Shown here piece by piece: positions 60,101 through 64,000 of a DNA stretch of 64,000 nucleotides (its first letter is position 1; every line of letters begins with the position of its first letter). Source of the stretch: ECT2AJA-044 sp965262845 (GTDB taxonomy: Bacteria > Bacteroidota > Bacteroidia > Flavobacteriales > ECT2AJA-044); contig CBDHFX010000002.1 in the NCBI GenBank assembly GCA_965262845.1, forward strand, positions 62,001-126,000, written 5' to 3'. A model generated the notes under the pieces. That model did not search any database. It saw nothing but the letters and a program-made list of their open reading frames with translations, and was not told the DNA's origin. A program made the position numbers and the translations under genes.

Positions 60101-61489
60101 TCCGTAGGTATACCCCCGGTACCCGAAGCGATCTATTTGGCCGGAAAGGTCTGTATTCAGCAAGTCGGCGGTCAATCCATATCCGTCTGCCACCAGGTTG
60201 AGGTCAACATACCCGAGATCTTCGTTCTGCAGCATGGCACCCAGGTCCCAGCCGGAGGCGGCGAGTGTGCCCTTGTAGGTCATTTCCAACGGCCTCGCGG
60301 CCGGAAAGCGGACTTGCAGATCGGCCTGCAGTTCTCCGTGCGCGGTTCTAACCTCCATGCTCGTTCGGAAATCGTTGAGATACCCTTCGAACGAGCTACT
60401 TAGTACAATATATTCGAGGTTTTGAGCTTCTTCGGGCAATACCAGCTCCGGTATCAGGGCCTGAAGGCGTTTGAGGTCCTCCCAGTTCGTGGTCAGATAC
60501 AGGTCGGGGGCCTGGACGTATAGCTTATCTGTATCAGGCAAGCCAACCACTTCCAGGTCGCCATCAAGTACGGTGTTCCTGTCATATTCCAGGCAAAAGT
60601 CTGTGGTTTCAAAGTCCGACAGCTTACCCAGTATGTGTCCGCTGACCTTTCCGGCCGCCAGGCCGTCGGGAAAAATGCCCGGGGGAAGGTAGGGATGGAA
60701 CTCGGTCGGATCAAAAACGATCTGCCCAACGGCCACATCCCAGTTGAGGCGCTCGTACCACATAGGGGCGTTTAGGGAATCGTAATCTATGCGTCCTTCC
60801 CATTCGGCAATATTGCGGGCAGTATGCAGCTTAAAATGGTCAAAGGTAATAGCTCCGGGCGCGTGGGCGAATTGGCCCTCAAGCTTTTGGAGCTCAAAGC
60901 CCTGTGTTTCGATCCCCGAACCACTGTTGAACACGACTTTGGTCCGCTGACCATCGTAGAGGAGCTCGCTGAAGTCAAGGTTCAGGTCCTGCAGATGGTA
61001 TTTGACCGAATGTTCCGGGTTTTGGGCGTCCCGGAAGTGGACCGAGGCATTGGATAGCAGGAGGTTATTGAGCCGCAGGCTCAGTTCGGGGGATCTTTCG
61101 CTTGCTGTATCCCGGTTGAGCCGTTTGAACAGCACCTGGTAATCAAACTGCTCTGAATCCCGGTACCGAATCAGCTTTATGACCGGCTCCTTGATCGTGA
61201 GTCGCTTCAGGGCATAGTCGGCCCGGCGAAACCAAAGGTGTTGGATCTTCGCCTGGATGCGGTGCGTGTAGATCAGGGTATCGCCGTGATAATCTTCAAG
61301 GTATATACCGTGGATATCGATGCTGTTCAGGAAACGCAGATGCACGCGTTCGATGCTGACCTGGAGTTCGAGCCGCTTCTCCAGTTGCGCGGTGAGCACG
61401 GCTGCCAGCCTGGTTTGCACCCAGGGTATCCAGGCTAAAATACCGGCAAGGAGCAAGGGCACGACAAGGGCCGTGAGCAGTCGGATCAA
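57134..61489 (-). CDS. tamB: Translocation and assembly module protein TamB
   Basis: A protein of 1,451 aa, typical for Bacteroidota TamB (DUF490). One N-terminal membrane helix (LTALVVPLLLAGILAWIPW) anchors a long periplasmic beta-helical groove thought to move phospholipids to the outer membrane or assist barrel assembly. AsmA-like motifs near the N-terminus (LEKRLELQVSIERVHLRFLNSIDIHGIYLEDY) and the conserved C-terminal DUF490 block (GTGTGSFIIRMAEDRTMTMSGDYTIYDGTYLFTLQNL, EEVDLVVTRNENELNRQVISLLVMGSF, QLFNDRVLLNSNIGVPLEGG) are present. It diverges from tsaD with 45 bp between the start codons, an arrangement usual in this phylum. No frameshift seen. Confidence 0.93.
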   Translation of the reverse strand: MIRLLTALVVPLLLAGILAWIPWVQTRLAAVLTAQLEKRLELQVSIERVHLRFLNSIDIHGIYLEDYHGDTLIYTHRIQAKIQHLWFRRADYALKRLTIKEPVIKLIRYRDSEQFDYQVLFKRLNRDTASERSPELSLRLNNLLLSNASVHFRDAQNPEHSVKYHLQDLNLDFSELLYDGQRTKVVFNSGSGIETQGFELQKLEGQFAHAPGAITFDHFKLHTARNIAEWEGRIDYDSLNAPMWYERLNWDVAVGQIVFDPTEFHPYLPPGIFPDGLAAGKVSGHILGKLSDFETTDFCLEYDRNTVLDGDLEVVGLPDTDKLYVQAPDLYLTTNWEDLKRLQALIPELVLPEEAQNLEYIVLSSSFEGYLNDFRTSMEVRTAHGELQADLQVRFPAARPLEMTYKGTLAASGWDLGAMLQNEDLGYVDLNLVADGYGLTADLLNTDLSGQIDRFGYRGYTYGKGEMTGHLKEGLFEGHFLVRDPRLTVDLDGTIDLRSQRPALSFRLDVATADLFALGLVEDSVAYLNTSINAAFSGIGPDDAQGTLNIGQTSYETEEALYFMKYMDLASRIHSGQRHLEINSDLLKGKVEGAFTISSLISSIQGHCRQYYEGLNAPEPSETQQLTYECTLYNTLPITELLFPDLTIETGTRLYGSYDDQENRIQLQLNAPGFGYRDYRMQHALLSVGGDGHSLQSALSAEYIELPDGSQVDTFLLQNHTWHDSSLFNIYWTYMDSSSFAGSLHPYLTLTDSSTWVAGFRPSNLLYLGDSIAIPGGNRILANEREVEFHNLVFRHFDQSVAINGSLSEDFRKSLNLTFDHLRMEYLDPLINDRNTRLHGGITGELRLFDVYNEFNMIGNIAIDSLALNEHYVGEFTAGINRDDEMNAFAIKGDIYRGQLHTLDLSGAYFPGNMHNRVQLRMNLNKMRVDAASKYTEAYLTNLRGALDARLELVIEGRDLSLTGWAELRKIGFTVQQTAVDYNVDGVPRVEFNDQSIDFKEFRFRDYKYQTPGRVYGSILHRGLRNWSFDLHVQVDSTLVLDTGHGEYYYGTAFGTGRLDIVGPLDRIRLAIDAAAETGTRFALPLGGTSSVSEHSFISFVDRSTTPYRSGEVNERKGRSALHEMIFDVEIKEGVETELIFDETVGDILKGTGTGSFIIRMAEDRTMTMSGDYTIYDGTYLFTLQNLFSKRFNIKRGGTLKWSGNPYDAEIDLTASYPTRASLKPLEVSDSSRRRRPVEVNMKLTNQLMKPNIEFGIQVPNANTALQEEVDLVVTRNENELNRQVISLLVMGSFITPETSTTGSNSGLINQGLTANTTEMLSNQLSRWISDINENFDIGVNYEVGNELNSEQVEFALSTQLFNDRVLLNSNIGVPLEGGENTSNLVGNVEVEVKVSGDGRFRVKAFNRSDQNDPLSQQYQYRQGVGLVYTADFDHFSEFWRVITGQNTNRE

Positions 61490-61534
61490 TATTTTACGCC
61501 ACCGTGTTCTCAGTGCTTGTTGTACTTTTACGCT

Positions 61535-62581
61535 ATGTCGAAAGGGCCCATTACGCTGTTAGCGATCGAATCAAGTTGTGATGATACTTCCGCTGCGGTG
61601 ATGATCGGTCGCAAAGTCCGTTCCAATATTGTGGCCGATCAGAGCGTTCACGAAAAATACGGAGGTGTGGTGCCTGAATTAGCCTCCAGGGCCCATCAGG
61701 CGAACATCGTTCCGGTCGTGGACGCGGCATTCCGACAGGCAAATATCGGAATAAAGGAGGTGGATGCCATTGCCTACACGCAGGGACCCGGACTTATGGG
61801 TTCGTTGCTGGTTGGTAGTTCCTTTGCCAAAAGCCTCGCCCTGGCGGGCGGATGCCCATTGATCCCCGTGCATCATATGCAGGCGCATATTATGGCGCAT
61901 TACATTGACGATCCTGCTATGAGGGCGCCGGAGGAACCCTTTTTATGCCTGACTGTTTCGGGCGGACATACCCAGATCGTGCAGGTGAATGGCCCGCTGG
62001 AATTCGACCTGCTCGGTGAAACGATTGACGATGCGGCAGGTGAGGCTTTCGACAAGGCTGCGAAGATACTCGAACTCCCTTACCCGGGCGGACCGCTCAT
62101 TGATCGCTATGCGCAGAACGGCGATCCGGAATTCCTGACCTTTTCCAGGCCACAGATCAATGGGCTGGATCTTAGTTTTTCAGGACTTAAGACGAGCATT
62201 CTGTATACCCTGCGCGATATGGTGAAAAAGGAACCGGATTATCGGCAAAGGCATATGAGCGATATCTGCGCGAGCATCCAAAAGAGCATTGTGGATATTC
62301 TGATGGAAAAAGTGTGTATTGCCGTGGAACAGACCGGGATCAGGCAGGTTGCCATTGCCGGCGGGGTTTCTGCTAACTCGGGCTTGCGTGGAGCACTGGA
62401 TAGCGCATCCAGCCGTTTAGGCTGGGAGGTCTACATTCCGCCGTTTCAATACTGTACGGACAATGCCGGCATGATCGCCATTACGGGACACTACGCTTTT
62501 GAGCAGGGGAAGTTTGGCGGACTCGGGGCAAAACCAAAGGCGCGGATGAACCTTTCCTGCGCATCGCCTTCAAGGTGGTAA
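61535..62581 (+). CDS. tsaD: tRNA N6-threonylcarbamoyladenosine (t6A) transferase subunit TsaD
   Basis: A protein of 348 aa from the ATG at 61535; a TTG-initiated extension of six residues was rejected. TsaD makes the t6A37 modification on ANN-decoding tRNAs together with TsaB, TsaE and TsaC. The ASKHA fold signatures are ILAIESSCDDTS near the N-terminus, the metal-binding His114 and His118 in VHHMQAH, VSGGHTQ, GEAFDKAAKIL and IAGGVSANSGLR. The start lies 45 bp from tamB's start on the other strand. A hairpin with a T-run follows about 12 bp after the stop. Confidence 0.96.
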   Translation: MSKGPITLLAIESSCDDTSAAVMIGRKVRSNIVADQSVHEKYGGVVPELASRAHQANIVPVVDAAFRQANIGIKEVDAIAYTQGPGLMGSLLVGSSFAKSLALAGGCPLIPVHHMQAHIMAHYIDDPAMRAPEEPFLCLTVSGGHTQIVQVNGPLEFDLLGETIDDAAGEAFDKAAKILELPYPGGPLIDRYAQNGDPEFLTFSRPQINGLDLSFSGLKTSILYTLRDMVKKEPDYRQRHMSDICASIQKSIVDILMEKVCIAVEQTGIRQVAIAGGVSANSGLRGALDSASSRLGWEVYIPPFQYCTDNAGMIAITGHYAFEQGKFGGLGAKPKARMNLSCASPSRW

Positions 62582-62592
62582 CGTGTTCCAAA

Positions 62593-62617
62593 GGCCTTCA
62601 GACAGGCCACCTTTTTT
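62593..62617 (+). terminator. Rho-independent terminator of tsaD
   Basis: GGCCT (62593-62597), a loop of 6, AGGCC (62604-62608) and then ACCTTTTTT. A 5-bp GC-rich stem with a six-T tail 12 bp after the tsaD stop. Confidence 0.6.
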
Positions 62618-62728
62618 GCCAGGCGAGGCCTCAACCCAGCCCACCGGAAAGGAAATTTTCCTTATCCGGTTGGCAAGGGTCCCTGGCTTTTTGGAGATAG
62701 CTTCCTATTGGTTCGCTTTTGTGACCCT

Positions 62729-64000
62729 TTACTGTATGATCAGCTGGCGTGCGCCACGGGTATGATCCTCAAACTCGAAATTTAGGAAATAGATCCCTCC
62801 AGCGAGGTCGTTCAGTTCCCACTGCAATTCCGTTCCGGTGATGTTTGCAGAACGAACGATCTGCCCCATGGAGTTGATCATTTCAACAGCGACTACATCT
62901 TTTGGCGCATCGGCTACATCAATGGTCAGGTGATCCATAGCCGGATTCGGATAAATGTTGATGGCCTGAGCAGCCTGAACAGCTTCATCCACACCGATAG
63001 TAAATCTCTCAGTACCCGGTAAGTTCAGGCTCAGCATAATACGGGGCAGCAAATAACCCTGAATGGTATCAAGGTACGCATTCCCCTGTACCGGGCCCAT
63101 GTTCGGGTTTGAAGCCAGTCCGGCCTGATGGATCGTATTCGCATCGTAATTTGTTCCAAGCTGAGCGTTTACAGCAGTAACCACTGCCGTCAAAGTAGTT
63201 GGATCCCACCATTGCCATGGAGAACTAACCTGCTCAAATTGTGTAGCAGCCAATGGCACCACCACCGGAAAGCACCCTTCCAGACTATCTTGAACTGTGA
63301 TGTTGTTGAACGGAGCAGGCAGAAAATAGCTATAGGTATTTCCATAGATCGAACGCGCACGTTCAGTGAATACATCGTTAGGGAAGAGCACATCCCTGAA
63401 AGCATCGTTATTGCCCAGATCGTTTGCCTTTTTGATGAATAGGTTCGGACCCTGAACTTCCACCACATCCTGGCTGATGGGTGGAGGTACCATTACAATT
63501 CCGTTTTCGAACGGGGCAGATCCGTCGCGAACCGTATGGAAACTCACCATGGGTACGTCGCCGGCTTCCAGCCAGGAAGTATCACCTAAAGCGCCGGAGG
63601 CGCTTGCAACCATGGCCACGTCTGACGAAAACCCATTATCCTGGTACAGGTTTAATGAACCACCGAGTCCGTCCAGATTGCCAACGGTATTGGAGTCGAT
63701 AAACGGCTGACCGGCTAAGGGATGACCAGAGGGCCACGTGAACTTGGGCAGGTTTATCTCACTGGGCTTGTCCAGTGTTGCATAGGTCAGGGCCATGTAC
63801 CCTCCGGAACCCTCACCGTACAGCACGATCTGGTTTGGATTAATTGCATAGGTATTGCTCGTAGCTGCATCGGCCTTTAGGAACCGTACACACTGCTTGA
63901 CGTCGTGAATGGCGCGATAAACCGCATTGATCAGTTGTGCACGGCGTTCTTCAACTGTAGGAGCCAATGGATTCCATCCATGCCGATAGCTTATGGACAC
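62729..64000 (-). CDS. Secreted alpha/beta-hydrolase with T9SS sorting domain, 5' end beyond window
   Basis: Open to the right edge, 423 codons visible, lacking its start. The first part holds an alpha/beta-hydrolase core: NAVYRAIHDVKQCVRFLK, then the nucleophile elbow GEGSGGYMAL (G-x-S-x-G), similar to BD-FAE-type esterases. A possible His of the triad (VSFHTVRDGSAPFENG) follows. A linker then leads to a T9SS type A sorting domain (INIYPNPAMDHLTIDV...GIYFLNFEFEDH...GARQLIIQ), so the enzyme should be secreted and surface-attached. The substrate is unknown; such enzymes often act on esters of polysaccharides or lipids. Convergent with tsaD. Confidence 0.85.
   Translation of the reverse strand: MSISYRHGWNPLAPTVEERRAQLINAVYRAIHDVKQCVRFLKADAATSNTYAINPNQIVLYGEGSGGYMALTYATLDKPSEINLPKFTWPSGHPLAGQPFIDSNTVGNLDGLGGSLNLYQDNGFSSDVAMVASASGALGDTSWLEAGDVPMVSFHTVRDGSAPFENGIVMVPPPISQDVVEVQGPNLFIKKANDLGNNDAFRDVLFPNDVFTERARSIYGNTYSYFLPAPFNNITVQDSLEGCFPVVVPLAATQFEQVSSPWQWWDPTTLTAVVTAVNAQLGTNYDANTIHQAGLASNPNMGPVQGNAYLDTIQGYLLPRIMLSLNLPGTERFTIGVDEAVQAAQAINIYPNPAMDHLTIDVADAPKDVVAVEMINSMGQIVRSANITGTELQWELNDLAGGIYFLNFEFEDHTRGARQLIIQ

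Overview
The window is from the chromosome of a member of the phylum Bacteroidota. The evidence is type IX secretion system (T9SS) C-terminal sorting domains on giant secreted proteins, gliding-adhesin SprB repeats, promoters with the Bacteroidota box TAnnTTTG, a Kdo-activating enzyme implying a Gram-negative envelope, and orphan Rhs genes with the leader typical of this phylum. I cannot place it below phylum with confidence. Most genes lie in a GC-balanced backbone; 38-52 kb is clearly AT-richer accessory DNA.

Layout. (1) 1-27.5 kb: three paralogous giant secreted adhesins, all on the minus strand, with nearly the same signal peptide and 5' leader, built from MAM-like, fibronectin III-like and SprB domains. 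The first runs off the left edge. The housekeeping pair kdsB-trpS sits between the first and second on the plus strand. The adhesins contain nested tandem repeats (about 80 aa, 160 aa, 564 aa and 733 aa units), some almost perfect at DNA level. (2) 27.8-38 kb: metG, a YraN-family protein and an LD-carboxypeptidase on the minus strand; then two plus-strand groups, DUF2064 transferase/purine nucleoside phosphorylase/DUF547 and FAD oxidoreductase/membrane 4Fe-4S protein/family 2 glycosyltransferase, separated by a minus-strand outer-membrane protein. This set recalls the rSAM/selenodomain (arsenosugar-type) neighbourhoods, but no radical SAM or arsenic methyltransferase gene is present here. (3) 38-52.3 kb: an array of orphan Rhs tips and short chimeric genes, each followed by small lipoprotein, membrane or secreted genes that look like immunity or effector partners. 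Two recurring DNA modules alternate: an 'R' module (3' tail of a tyrosine recombinase, then a TAnnTTTG promoter, then an Rhs tip) and an 'L' module (a leader encoding HELESIS plus about 300 bp of conserved noncoding DNA with a palindrome). Both begin at a shared junction motif. (4) 52.3-64 kb: a class I methyltransferase, a HAD phosphatase overlapping a class IV aminotransferase, YqgE, pdxH, a helix-turn-helix protein, tamB divergent from tsaD, and the 3' part of a T9SS-secreted hydrolase running off the right edge.

How the parts fit: the adhesins and the terminal hydrolase would be exported by Sec and then T9SS, whose genes are not in this window. TamB, the Kdo pathway and the outer-membrane protein belong to envelope biogenesis. 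The Rhs array is the most unusual part: it looks like a bank of variable toxin-tip/immunity cassettes assembled by recombination at conserved flanks, with no full-length Rhs gene or intact recombinase in view.
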